Assembly (NCBI RefSeq): GCF_004193775.1
Contig: NC_041019.1
Coordinates: 14,479,020-14,543,019, forward strand
Reading direction: 5' to 3'
Length of the DNA: 64,000 nt
Origin: Glycine soja
Lineage: Eukaryota; Streptophyta; Magnoliopsida; Fabales; Fabaceae
A model generated the notes under the pieces. That model did not search any database. It worked only from the letters and a program-made list of their open reading frames with translations, and was not told the DNA's origin. The position numbers and the translations under genes are program-made. Below are positions 35,101-46,689 of this stretch, in pieces (position 1 is the first letter of the stretch; every line of letters starts with the position of its first letter).

Positions 35101-36307
35101 TAAAAACAATCAATATTGCTTCTTCAGTGGGAAATGAGTTAAACTATCATATTAGTTATATACCTATTGCATGTATGGCTAAATACTTTTTCAGTAGAAA
35201 TTTATCACATGAGAGCTTATTTGTAAGCTTGACAAACTTGCTGAAATAAGTTAAAAAGTTCAGTCACTTTAGTCTTTCATATTCAAATAAACTTGGTAGA
35301 AGTTCTTTCAAAGCGGCTAAAGCTAATGTAACAATTACCAACGTAGTTCTTGGTTTATCCACAGGATGACACATTGACAATACCAAATTACCAATTCTAA
35401 ATCTATGCTGGCATAACTTGTTAAACTAAAATGCTTTTCAGAGATTATTTGCAGAATCCTACACACAATTTAGCGTAGAGACATGTACTTCTGGCTAAGT
35501 GAAAGCCTGAAGTCAGTGTTTACGATGTCGATAGGCTATGAAAACTAGTCATTGTTGTTGGAGAACACAGGGTTTTATAAACTCTATCTACACTAAAATC
35601 TCATATTTCCAATGTGATACTCAAGTCTCTTACCTGGGAATTGGATCCATTTGGGGTTCAAATCTTGGTTTTCCTGTTCTTTGTGTCTCCATTCCTCTGT
35701 ACTCATTACCTGTTGTAATGCTCATCTAGTTGATCAAGACAATGTTTTATAACCACGGACCTTGGGGATTTTGAAATAACAAATTAGACATTGATTATGT
35801 ATTAATTGACAACCTTATTTTCTGAACCAGCTCTTCCAGATAGAGCTTCTGTTAACAAAAGGAATTGCATTGGTGTCATCAATTTTCCCCATATAATAGC
35901 AATGCATTTGAATTCATCTTCTATTACAATCTTCATATGAGAATTATTATTAATTAGATCTTATTTTACAAAATATTGTAATTTATAATATATTAATATA
36001 TTAGTTAATACAAGTTTTTATATTATTAATCAATTAGAAATCAACTTAAATATAACTTTTAAAATAATTATTATAAAAGTTAACAATCTTACTCTACATG
36101 TTAATCTATGATTGAAACACACTAAAAAAAACTCTATATTGTAAATACATTTTAATTAAACTTTTAGTTTATTACATTATTTTTTTTTTACATTACTCTC
36201 CTTAACTAATTAGATTAAAAAATTAAATTTTACTACATTGACTTCTTTATTTTTATTGTAACCAAGTAATTTGTTTCCAAAATTATTAAGATAATGTAAT
36301 TTTTTAA
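35101..36307. other. Intergenic region downstream of the PPR gene
   Basis: This is AT-rich, includes the PPR 3' UTR, and shows no further gene or element that I recognise. Confidence 0.4.
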
Positions 36308-36743
36308 GGTAAAATTGTAAATTTGATCCTCCTATTTGTCTTAGAATTTGATTTTGGCCCTCTATAATTTAATTCACGAATTTAGTCTTTTTTGGAAATT
36401 TTGTTATTTCAGTCCTTAACCCCAAAATTAAACATTGATTGTTAATTACTTGCCTTGATTACCACATGTCGCGCTTTTATTGGACGTGATCGTCACGTGT
36501 TGCGCTTTTATTGGACGTTAATTTCATGCACTTAATTAACATCGGCCTCCAATAAAAACACGACACATGACAATCAATGTCCAATCAAAGTACGACACAT
36601 GGTAGTCAACATCCAATTTCGAAATTTGAAACTAAAATAACGGGATTGCAAAAAATTGTGGAACTAAATTCGTGAATTAAATTATATGAAGACCAAATTT
36701 ATAATTTTGAGACAGATAAGAGGACCAAATTTATAATTTTACC
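36308..36743. mobile_element. Mutator-type MITE
   Basis: This 436-bp fold-back element has terminal inverted repeats of about 85 bp, starting GGTAAAATTGTAAATTTG on the left and, read inwards on the opposite strand, GGTAAAATTATAAATTTG on the right. It is flanked by 9-bp near-identical sequences ATTTTTTAA (36299-36307) and TTTTTTTAA (36744-36752), 8 of 9 matching. It has no coding capacity. The TIR length and 9-bp duplication point to Mutator mobilisation. Confidence 0.75.
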
Positions 36744-37724
36744 TTTTTTTAATTACTTGAATGGTGTAAGTTGTATTTTACCCGTAAAACTTTATTTTTC
36801 TACTTTCCAATAGTTTAAAATCGACATAACATTTTCTGTCGATGGAAAAACACTAGAAATTACTTCTATAAAAGTCTTATTCAACAAATATGACTTTCCT
36901 CATTCTGGTAAATTTTTTAAAATATTGACTACTGGTAATTTTAAAAGTAAATTAGCCCATTTTGGTTAAGCCTACTAAATTATAGAATATTCAATCAACA
37001 TAAGACTTGTCATGAAACTCTTGAACTTATATTGAATTTCATTGTTAAAAAATAAGTTGGACTTCTTATTGAACTTAGCTTGAGTACAATTAGTACGACC
37101 TAATTACACTTTGACTTCTAGTTCTAATCTAAGTGTCTTTGAAATGCTAGCCACTATTTTTTATTATTTTCCCAGTCCACAAAACTTGAGTATGTTTTTT
37201 TTAGCCTGAATTAATCTTAAGACTAGGTTAAACTAGCTTCACATGTTTGGACTATGCTGTAGCTAGTGGGTTGTAGCACAAGCGTCTTAAAACAAATAGA
37301 TTACTAGTATTTTCAGCCTAAATCACTGCCACAGAAAATGCATTATAGAAGAGCGGATGAACCAAAGCAACTCAATGTTGAAGTGCAGAGTATCTTGGTC
37401 GTGTTCACCAGAATTAGGAAATGAAATGGTCTTCAGCACTTCATGTACATCAAGTGGAGCAATATCTATTAGAAAAAGAATTTAATTGTATCTATTATCA
37501 GTACAAAAAAAACTCAATAGAATTCTACATGTCATATCAGTATGAAGCTTTTATGTGACTTTTCAAAACAAGTGACGGAGAATGGGATTGCAGCTTTCAT
37601 GTGATTCTATGTGGCTCAATTCTGCAGCTACCACTGTGATGGAAGAACGAAAATCAAAATTAAAAATGAGTTTCACAAATTAGATCTAATGAATTCATTT
37701 TTTTTCTCTCATTCTCCTGCACCA

Positions 37725-37782
37725 ACTAATCCAAATCCCTGACTTCAAAAAAAAAAAAAAAAAAAAAACTAATCCAAATCCC
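37725..37782 (+). repeat. Poly(A)-only insertion with 15-bp target duplication
   Basis: ACTAATCCAAATCCC at 37725-37739 is repeated at 37768-37782. Between the copies is only TGACTTC plus a run of about 21 A. This is the expected footprint of LINE-type target-primed reverse transcription that copied little more than a tail. Confidence 0.55.
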
Positions 37783-38273
37783 ATCTTTTAAATGAATTTG
37801 AATATACTTTCGTAAGTACACCTTTACAGTACATGTGTAAAGTGGAGCAGGTAAATTACATGTAATTTTACCTCACAATAGTTACTGGTATACTACTTTC
37901 TAGCCAGAAATAGTGATGGGGTTGGATAAATTACCCAATGAGCATTTTAATAATTTTGTCTGCAACTAGGTTTGAGTGAGTAATTTTTGTGGGAGGGTAG
38001 TGCTTAAAGACAGACATAAACACAACACACACACACACATCTGCACTCCCTTTTTATTGCAAGAGCAATTCACTGTCTCAGATGAAAATGAGGAATCAAA
38101 AGTAGGAAAGCCCCAGCAAAGAAATTTCAACAGTACTGTCTAGGGAAAAAAATGAGAAATTTCATAGTAGTAGTGCCATGAAACATTTTCCATGATCCAG
38201 AAAACTGAAAAAACAGTAAATCCCTGCTCTACTCATACTTTACAAGGGCAGCAAACCAAATCACTGTAAGTAA

Positions 38274-38288
38274 GGGGGGGGGGGGGGG
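38274..38288. repeat. 15-nt G homopolymer just after the ROMO1 stop
   Basis: The run lies 13 nt downstream of the TGA, so the mRNA would have a C15 tract in its 3' UTR. Homopolymers of this length are also common assembly or sequencing uncertainties. Confidence 0.8.
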
Positions 38289-38301
38289 AGGATATTTATC
38301 C

Positions 38302-40692
38302 TCAGTATGATTTCCCACAATGTATCAAGCTTCCAGCACCCAAGAAAAGACCAAAAATAGCAGCACTTCCAAGTGTAGTTTGTCCAATATGCCTAATTTT
38401 CAATAGTCCAGGCACCTGCATGCATATCAATGAATTAATAGATAGGAATGCTGCTGCATATGGGCCATGAATGAATTAAATAATTTGCACTTCTATAATA
38501 ATGTGTATCAATATCAGCACAAAGGATTTAAGATGTAAGTTTTGACAACCAAGGTAAACTTTTCTTTTCTACTATTTGACTCTGTTCGCCAGCAGTAGTG
38601 GGTGCTGCCTGAAAGGTATGCAGCCAGTTGATGTGCAGCTGGAACAGGCACTATTGAATTTCTGAATTGTGGTTTGCAGCCAGTTGATGTGCAGCTGAAA
38701 CAGGCACTATTGAATTTCTGAATTGTGGGTTGTTTACTAACACATACTTTTGTAACTATATTTGAATACAATTAGGTACAGGGTTAATAATTATTACTCA
38801 ATCATAAATACAACAGACAACATCAACAACAAAGCCTCATCTCACTAGGTGAGGTCGGCTACATGGATCACACGATGTCATTCGACATGGTTAAAAACCA
38901 AAGTTTCAGAAATATTATTAAGTCTATATAAGGAAACACAAATACACATTAAATTCATTTGCATCCATTATATTTTGTAGAATATAGTATATCATTTGTT
39001 TATGAGTAAATAGAGTACATATTGACAATGTAAAGGATTTTCATCATCCAATTACAAACAGCCATTTATGGTAAGTTTGCTAACTTTTACAATAACTACC
39101 TTAAAAGTCATACTAACGATGATTTTTTGTGGATTCATAGTGTAAAATTTTCTACACTGATAGTATAGAAATTAAACTTTGTTTATTTGTTAACCTTCAC
39201 AATAAGCAGTCATTGTTCTGTGTAACCACAACTAACAAAAGAAACTATATAACTAGTTTTTCTTCTTAGCACTCAATGTATGAGTACAGAGTTACAAACA
39301 AAATTAAGAAATAACAAAGGGCATGAGTATAAAAAATCTATTGCAACATTATGAAAGCCAAACTGAAGCTTTTTATTGAAGTTCAAAACAAGATCATGTG
39401 ACATACCTTATACCTAATAGCTTCATATGTTCCATACACAGCACCTGGAAAGAAGCCAAAAGATTAGGCAATGGTGTTCTAAAACTTTTCAACGCAAGAA
39501 AATTAGATCTAATGAAAAACCAAGATGAATGTATCCTCTAGATGCATTTGACAATAACATTCCAGCAGTTAATACAATTTTACACAATCACCTGGCTGAC
39601 AATTTCCACTAATTTTCAAAGAAAGATTCCATATGATGCACACTTTACAAAACTTCATAGATGATACTTAACCATTATATTCTTATGATTGAGTGTCAAG
39701 CTCAATGACTAAAAAAATTGAGGAACCTAATGTATTGGTGAATTTATGTACAAACTGTACACCTAAAATTCAGTACAAAACAAGAAGCAAATCAATGTGC
39801 AAGGAAAGCACACAATCCCTTTCCCTTTCAACTAAACAAAATTTCAGAACTTCATAAAACAGACTGTAGGTGCATTTTCTGTATATCTAGAATTGAGAGA
39901 CTTCCATAGGAGTATCTTCTTGTAACTACCTTTTGTGAAAAAGAACACATAGTCAATGTCTTATTTCAGAATCACCAAGTTCCAGGTATATAATCCAGAA
40001 CAGCTAAAAGAAGAGCATTACAAGTGACAACTGGTAACAATAAATACAGAGGAATGGAGACCCAAAACACAGAAAAACTGAGGTAAAATATCCAATCAAC
40101 ATCAAACTTATCTATTTGGTTACAAAGGAGGTCTAAGACCTACTGTGGAGAGGGAAAGGGTAGGCAAAAGTTAAGACAAAGTGGTTTTGGTGACATTGAA
40201 ACCCTGTATCAACTAGGCCCAAAACATACCCCCTCAAGCTAAACGACTAAAGCTCTTGGTTTAAAATCAAAGTTTTCTACATAAGAAAATGCAGAGGAAT
40301 GGACACTCAAATCTGTTGGTTAGGCAAGTCTTGCCATAGTCCATACAGTATATTAAAATTATAATAATAATTGGTCAGTTTAGTTTTGAGAAATCATGTT
40401 CTATTTTCCAAAACAGCGTGTTTGAACATGCATCCAATAAGCACTTATACTAATAAAATCACATCAAATGAGTCCAACTATGCAGAATCTATAACTTATT
40501 GCTTGAGGTGGAAAGTGCTTAAAATACAACAAGACATGAAAGGAAACATCCTGACAATTATAAAAAACGGTACAAATATATGAAAACAGGAACCATTTGG
40601 TTTGAGAAACGTTTTGTTTTAACTTTCAATTACAGAAATTTCTAGTTTTCAAAAGCTTGCACAGAAAACAGAGATGGGACACCCCCCCCCCC

Positions 40693-40724
<32 letters not shown>

Positions 40725-41313
40725 AAACAAAAGAAGCCCTTGATTCCACTCCAACACCACCATCAGCAGCACCAAGAAGACAACGCCTGAAGATCTAATA
40801 AAGGCATGTTTGGATAAACTTTTTCATAAGCACTCGCAAGAGAAGAAAATAAGAAGAAAAAAAAAGGAATAAGTTTCTCTAAAATTAGCTTATGGAGAAG
40901 CTTTTTTTTTCTTCTCCTATAAATGCTTATGGAGAAATTTATCCACACAGACCCTAATACCGATACCAACTAAGCATATGTGCATACGAAAAATAAGGTT
41001 CTCCAATCAAATCAGTGCAATTGAACCATCGAACTTCACTTCAAAGCAAATCTAAAACAAACAAAAATGTTAGAAACCAAGCGGATCTAGAAATTAGAAG
41101 ACAGAAGCTACAATAAGCAATGCTAGAAGCACATATCAGCCCTAAAACAAATATTTTTTTTTATAAATAAAGTATAAATGGGATAGAAATGAAGCGTAAG
41201 GTATCGTAGAAGGTGAAAATAACGGGTATGTGTGACTAACCGACGGCGCCGCCGACAGCGCCGCCCATAGCGGCGCCGGCGGTGACACGAGCGAGGCAAC
41301 TGTCCCTTGCCAT
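38302..41313 (-). CDS. ROMO1: ROMO1/Mgr2-like mitochondrial inner-membrane protein, three exons
   Basis: Exons 41313-41241, 39444-39407 and 38415-38302 join with GT/AG introns into 74 codons plus TGA. The product begins MARDSCLARVTAGAAMGG and contains two glycine-rich membrane segments, one built on GGAVGGAVGAVYG and one on TLGSAAIFGLFLGAGSLI. A conserved LLKIRHIGQTT loop lies between them. It ends LIHCGKSY. Members of this family (yeast Mgr2, animal ROMO1) sit in the mitochondrial inner membrane and act with the TIM23 import machinery. Intron 1 (about 1.8 kb) carries a C/A homopolymer tract and a small MITE; intron 2 carries a 56-bp tandem duplication. A MULE begins 101 bp upstream of the ATG. 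The coding sequence looks intact. Confidence 0.92.
38620..38731. repeat. 56-bp tandem duplication in ROMO1 intron 2
   Basis: Two nearly identical copies start GCAGCCAGTTGATGTGCAGC at 38620 and 38676. They differ at only a few positions. No coding role. Confidence 0.8.
40682..40726. repeat. C/A homopolymer tract in ROMO1 intron 1
   Basis: C11, T, C21 and then A12 run together at 40682-40726. This is a low-complexity tract whose exact length should not be trusted. Confidence 0.85.
40804..40962. mobile_element. Small MITE in ROMO1 intron 1
   Basis: A block of about 160 bp with imperfect terminal inverted repeats (GGCATGTTTGGATAAAC on the left; GGGTCTGTGTGGATAAA when the right end is reverse-complemented). 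It is absent at the corresponding place in the ROMO1 pseudogene, which supports insertion. The exact duplication is unclear (TAA possible). Confidence 0.55.
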
Positions 41314-41744
41314 AGGAAGTCGGCGTGAGAGGCACACTGAGTGAGTGGCGTGTATTGTTGTTGGGAGAAATAGTCTGAGTGGAAACCGAACTAATGTGTT
41401 CCTTCTTTGTTTTAGGGAGTTGCTAGGTGCACCCAGCATTATTGCTGGTGCACCCAGCAACTTTAAAAAATTCCCAAAATGCCCCTGTTGCTCCTTCTCT
41501 TCATCTCGATAAACAGTGTCGCCGTGAATAGTACCACCTGCGTTTAAAAATGGCACAATGCTGCCATTTGCGCATTCTCTCGTTCTGTTGTGTCTCCGGT
41601 GCGCAGTGCTTCCCCGTTTTGTTCGTTTTGATGAAGGTAAAGGTGAAGGTGGAGGTAGCGACGGTCTCTGGTGTTGCAGTGGTCGTTGTCGATGGCATAC
41701 GAGGTATGCAGTGTTGGATGCGTTCTGGTGTACTGCGTTTTGTG

Positions 41745-41872
41745 CAGATCAAGTTGATCTGTAAGAAATTTACGGATCAACTTGATCTGCATGTACATTT
41801 CATTGTCGCGGATCAAGTATGAACTTACGGATCAAGTTGATCTGTAAGTCACTTACGAATCAACTTGATCCG
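41745..41872. repeat. Left subterminal GATCAACTTGATC palindromes of the MULE
   Basis: Four copies of GATCAA(C/G)TTGATC-like palindromes lie near 41745-41761, 41773-41789, 41828-41844 and 41856-41872. Centre spacings are 28, 55 and 28 bp. A matching cluster lies inside the right end (45547-45591). They are candidates for transposase binding sites. Confidence 0.65.
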
Positions 41873-42003
41873 TAGCAGACTCTTTTTATTTTAAATTTTT
41901 ATTTTTTTATTTATTACTTTGTTTGGTAATGATGAGTTATTATGTATGGTTTTGTATGTTATGTGTTGTATGTTTGTGTTAAAATTTTTTATTTATTGTT
42001 AAG

Positions 42004-44873
42004 ATGAACGAAGATCAGTGGAAGTATGAAGGTATAATGGTTGAAGAAGTGGATATGGATGATGAAAATGAAGAAGAATGTGGTGTGAATGAACCCCATG
42101 TTGATTGTTCGGATGCATCCAATACTTCTCAGGTAATAGTGTTCATGATTTTGAGTGATTTAATAAAATAAATATGTTGTAGGAAACTGAAATTATCGGG
42201 ATTGGTTTGTAGGTGTTTGACAGCTGAGAGGATGTTTTGTGGTGGGCTCGATCTGTTGCTTATGAAAATGAATTTGTGGCGATGATTGTAAGGTCTGACA
42301 CAAACACAGGTAGTAGAGGAAGGACTTCGTTTGTGTTAATTGACTGTGAAAGGAGTGACAAGTATAGGTGTAGGAATAAAGAATTTGTTAGAAGAGACAC
42401 TAGGACTAGGAAATGTGAGTGTCCTTTCAAGCTTCGTGGCAAGCCTATGGTTGGAGGATAAGGGTGGATGGTGAAGTTGATTTGTGGGATTCATAATCTT
42501 GAATTGGCCAAGTCATTAGTTGGACATCCATATGTCGGGCGATTGAGTAAAGCTGAAAAGACACTTATTGCTGATATGACGAAGTCAATGGTCAAACCAA
42601 GAAACATTCTGTTGACTCTGAAGGAGCACAATGTGGATAGTTGTACGACCATCAAACAAATATACAATACAAGAAGTGCATACCATTCTTCCATAAGAGG
42701 AAGTGATACTGAAATGCAACATCTAATGAAGCTTCTTGAACGGGATCAATATATTCATTGGCACAAATTAAAGGATGAAGATGTGGTTTGTGATATCTTT
42801 TGGTGTGCAGTGAAGTTAGCCAACACATGTAATTTGGTGTTTTTGATAGACAGTACCTACAAAATAAAAAGGTACAGACTCTCATTGCTCGATTTTGTTG
42901 GGGTGACACCAACTGGGATGACATTCTCTGCCAATTTTGCATATCTGGAGGGTGAACGTTTTAATAATATGGTTTGGGCTTTAGAACGCTTTTGAGGTAT
43001 ATTTTTAAGACGTGATGTCCTCCTTGGAGTTATTGTCACTGACAGAGACCTAGCATTGATAAATGTAGTGAAAACTGTATTTCCTGAGTGTACAAATTTG
43101 TTGTGTACCTTTCACATAAACAAGAATGTGAAGGGAAAATATAAATCGTTAATTGGTAAAAGAAATGCTTGGGAATGTCATGAATGCCTGGGGAACTCTT
43201 GTTGATTGTCCTTTGGAGCAGCAGTTTGATGAGTACCTGAAGAGGTTTGAAATGGTTTGTTCACCTTGGCCAATGTTTGTTGATTATGTGAAGGATACAT
43301 GGATAATCCCACACAAGGAAATTTTTTTTACTGCATGGACAAATAAGGTGATGCACTTAGGGTACACAACAACAAACATGTATGAAATTGTTCACTTATT
43401 TCGATTAACATTGATGAATTGATGGATTTTTATTTTTGTATATGTTTATTGTTATTTGTGTATTTGAAATGTAGGGTTGGATCTGCTTACTAGGCTTTAA
43501 AAAGAGTGTTACAAAATAGCCTTGGAGACTTATGCAGTGTCTGGGATGCCATGAACAACATGATGACGCTACAGCACACAAAAATTAGAGCATCGTTTGA
43601 AACAAGTACACATGTCGTTGGACATGTCTTCAAAAAAATCTTATACAAGAGTCTTCTTGGAATGATTTCAAGGTATGCTTTAAATCAGATTGCTGCTGAA
43701 TTTGAGCGTGTTCACTATGCTGGCAACAATCCTTCCGGTTGTGGTTGTGTGATGAGAATGACACACGATATTCCTTGTGCTTGTGAGTTATCCAAATATG
43801 TTGTTGGTTGCATCCCGTTGGATTCAATCCATATGTTCTGGAGGAAACTTAGTTTTTCAGATCAAGGGATATCTGAGCCTGAGGTGAGCATCAAGGAAGA
43901 AATCGAAACAATATCCAAAATATTTGATGAACTTGATGTTTGTGGTAAGTTTACTCTGAAGACAAAGCTTTGGGGAATTACGTACCTTGATCAAAATTCG
44001 ATGTGTCCTCCTCTAGCAAAGGTTAACACAAAAGGTGCACCGAAGAAACCAATGAAAAGAAAGCCAAGGTCAACAAAGCGTGATCCATCCTACTGGGAGT
44101 TTGTAGATGCTTTTCATTCTCAGCAAAATAGAAATTCGTCAGTGAGGCGTAGTTCATCATCTTCTGACCAACCCAATCCAATAAGGATGATGCCTATGTT
44201 GGATCAATTTCAGCCATTTATCCATGACTTCATTGATAATATTGTTGATGTCGGAGCTGATGGAAATTATGGATATCGGGCAGTTGCCGGTTTATTAGGT
44301 ATGGGTGAAGACTCTTGGTCGTTGGTCCGCACCCATCTGCTTATAGAACTTGCCAAATTCACAGAAGACTATATCAAGCTCTTTGGTGGCACAGACAGAT
44401 TTGAGGATTTAAGGATGTCACTACATGTTGATGGGTTAACCACAGTATTTAATTTGTGTTTTTGATTTTCAAGACTTAACTTTAAAATAAATTTTGACGT
44501 CTATATTTGTTTCATTCAGGTCACTATGGATAAGTGGATGGATATAACCGACATGAGATATGTGATTGCATCAAGGTATAATGTAATCCTTGTATCTTTG
44601 TCTCACCAACAAAGCATGACGTTCTTTCCTCTTAGAAGTCAACCACCGGGAGATCCTTCGGTGCATCGCATAATTTGTATCGGTCACGTTTATGGCAATC
44701 ATTTTGTTCAGGTACATTGTAGATATAATTTTTTTTATATTTATTCAATTAGTTGTGTATGATTGAGTTAATACTTATTTATTTTTGCATGTATGACAGA
44801 TTTATTTGAAAGATCATTGTCCTTTACCGCCAATAGCATTGTTTTGGTCTACCAATTGTCATACTCAGGTGAA
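42004..44873 (+). pseudogene. MULE transposase fused to an OTU-like protease domain, degenerate
   Basis: Exon 1 (42004-42132, acidic) has a good donor. Downstream pieces follow in order: a FAR1/WRKY-GCM-like zinc region (RTSFVLIDCERSDKYRCR, CECPFKLRGKPMVGG); the MULE transposase DDE region (LVFLIDSTYKIKRYRLSLL, VIVTDRDLALINVVKTVFP, NLLCTFHINKNVK); and a SWIM-type zinc finger (CGCVMRMTHDIPCACELSKY). The OTU-like domain comes last (VGADGNYGYRAVAGLLG to YVIASRYNVILVSLS). Stops and frameshifts (near 42228, 42460, 42994 and 43204) break the frame. In the OTU motif the expected DGNC reads DGNY, so the catalytic Cys is replaced. Non-functional as it stands. Confidence 0.82.
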
Positions 44874-44885
44874 ACAGTAGCCAAC

Positions 44886-45345
44886 ACCAGATGTTATATT
44901 AAACATACTTCAAGCCACTATGACCCCTACTCATAATGCTCTGTTGTATTACAATGGGAGGTGGAACATGCCACGCCAAAATGAGTTTGTTGGTTACTTG
45001 TTCACAGGAAAAAATCCCAAAAAGTTTGACATTCCTTCTGGATGTACCATGGATGAACTGAAAGATTTGATCAAGCAAGTTGCGCCTCATGGGATTCCCC
45101 CTTAGGGTATTCATGAAACACAAACGGTAAGGTGATTGTTTTTTCGACAACCAAGTCACTATGAGTATTCACATGAAATTATCAAATTCGAAATTATTGA
45201 ACTGAAATCCAACGATTACGTCTTGAAGGTGTTAGTGCATTCTAACTACTGGAAAAAATTCGGGCCAATAAAAATTTTAGCTGTTTTTAGTAAGCATGCA
45301 ATCGAAATGGAAGATAATATGTCTATGTCCTTGTTGCAAAATTAG
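44886..45345 (+). pseudogene. Second, unrecognised ORF remnant of the MULE
   Basis: Pieces at 44920-45105 (NALLYYNGRWNMPRQNEFV, FDIPSGCTMDELKDLIKQV) and 45136-45345 (IIKFEIIELKSNDYVLKVL, FGPIKILAVFSKHAIEMED) appear to be one protein broken by stops near 45103. I do not recognise a family with confidence. It lies between the OTU part and the right TIR, in transcription direction. Confidence 0.45.
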
Positions 45346-45546
45346 CATGGCTTAATTGTCGTATTTGATGCAAATTTTATTTCTTTCCACTCTCTTTAAG
45401 TTAATGTAATGTTTGAAGCTAATGTAATGTTATTTTATGTTTGGAATGATTTTACGTTTCAATTCGTGCAAATTTTATGTTATTCGTATTCAAAGATAAA
45501 ATAAAATCTTCATCTAAAATAAAAAAACAAAGACACAACCTGCTTG

Positions 45547-45690
45547 TGGATCAAGTTGATCTGCAATCTTGCGGCGGATCAAGTTAATCCGCAAGCGACT
45601 CGCGGATCATCTATGTCACCTACGGATCAAATTTTTCTTCTGCGGATCAACCGAAACCAATGCGTGGATCAACCTCGATGATCTAATGCA
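45547..45690. repeat. Right subterminal palindromes of the MULE
   Basis: GGATCAAGTTGATC-like sites near 45547-45563 and 45575-45591 are again spaced 28 bp. They are followed by several GGATCA half-sites up to about 45690. This mirrors the left cluster. Confidence 0.6.
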
Positions 45691-45795
45691 CAATTTTTTT
45701 TAAAAAAATACACGAGGATATTTTTGTCTTTTCATGGGGGGTGTTGGGTGCACCAGCAATAACGCTGGATGCACCTAGCAACACCCTGCGTTTTA

Positions 45796-46689
45796 TTATC
45801 CCTAGTTCAAGTTGTTTTGGGAATGCATTGAATTTAATTTTAAAGGAAAGAATATATTTTCTGTCCTATAATTATAATCTTCCTTAAACTTGGTTTTCAG
45901 TGCTTATATTTTTAAGAAGATAAATTGTGAATTTAGTCTCTTTTCATATTTATATCCATCTATATATCTATATTATATTATATTATATATAAATGTTCTT
46001 TTTTCTGCAGTTTCGTTCAAAATCTTTTTTTTTTACCTACTTTATGTAATTTTCATTTTCTCACTCAAATCTTCATATTAATTGCATTCATTCCATATGA
46101 ATTTCTATTCATGTTAACTATTCTTCTACCCATCATGTTGATAATCTCTTCATTCTCTCACTCCTTTGTATCTTTCATCTTAAACTTTCATTTTAATTAT
46201 ATTCACTTCATATTAATTTCATCATCTTAACTATTCTCCTACCCATTATGTTGATAACATCTTCATTCTTTGTCTACCTTTTATCTATATATGAGTTCAT
46301 GGTTTTGAATATATTTTTTTTATCAAAGACTTTGTTTTTCATACTCAAGTATTTATTTGTGTCAAGGTTTAGTTATATTAATTTTTTAAAAAAACTTTAA
46401 TTTTAATTTTTTTGTCATGTGATATGATGCATTTATGAATTTTATTTGTTTTTTTATTTTGATAATAAGATGAAAGATTATCCTTATTACGATTAAGAAT
46501 CTATTTGAAATCTAAAATAACGTACTTTTCATTGTGAAATTCTCCTGGATATGTAAAATCATATATATTTCTTTTATTTGATTTGATTTGTGGTAATTTA
46601 TAACATGTGTGTTATACTGATATCATTGCAGGATAAGATTAAGTTGTCAAATTTATTTGTTTTTTTAGTTTTTTTTTAATGAAATTCAA
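45796..46689. other. AT-rich spacer right of the MULE
   Basis: Before the MULE inserted, this was the upstream flank of the ROMO1-like gene and may contain its original promoter. I see no coding sequence and only T-rich low-complexity stretches. Confidence 0.4.

Larger units (their letters stand above)
36744..38301. other. Intergenic region left of the ROMO1-like gene
   Basis: No gene recognised. It contains the poly(A) micro-insertion at 37725-37782, a short CA-rich run near 38020-38038 and, at its right end, a 15-nt G run (38274-38288) in the ROMO1 3' UTR. Confidence 0.4.
41415..45786 (+). mobile_element. Mutator-like element (MULE) with transposase and OTU remnants
   Basis: This 4.37-kb element has terminal inverted repeats of about 48 bp (GGGAGTTGCTAGGTGCACCC on the left; the right end reverse-complements to GGGTGTTGCTAGGTGCATCC). 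Its flanks, TTTGTTTTA (41406-41414) and TGCGTTTTA (45787-45795), match at 7 of 9 positions, consistent with an aged 9-bp duplication. Each TIR is itself hairpin-forming, with GGTGCACCCAGCA facing TGCTGGTGCACC. The internal genes are damaged. It sits about 100 bp upstream of the ROMO1-like start codon. Confidence 0.88.
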
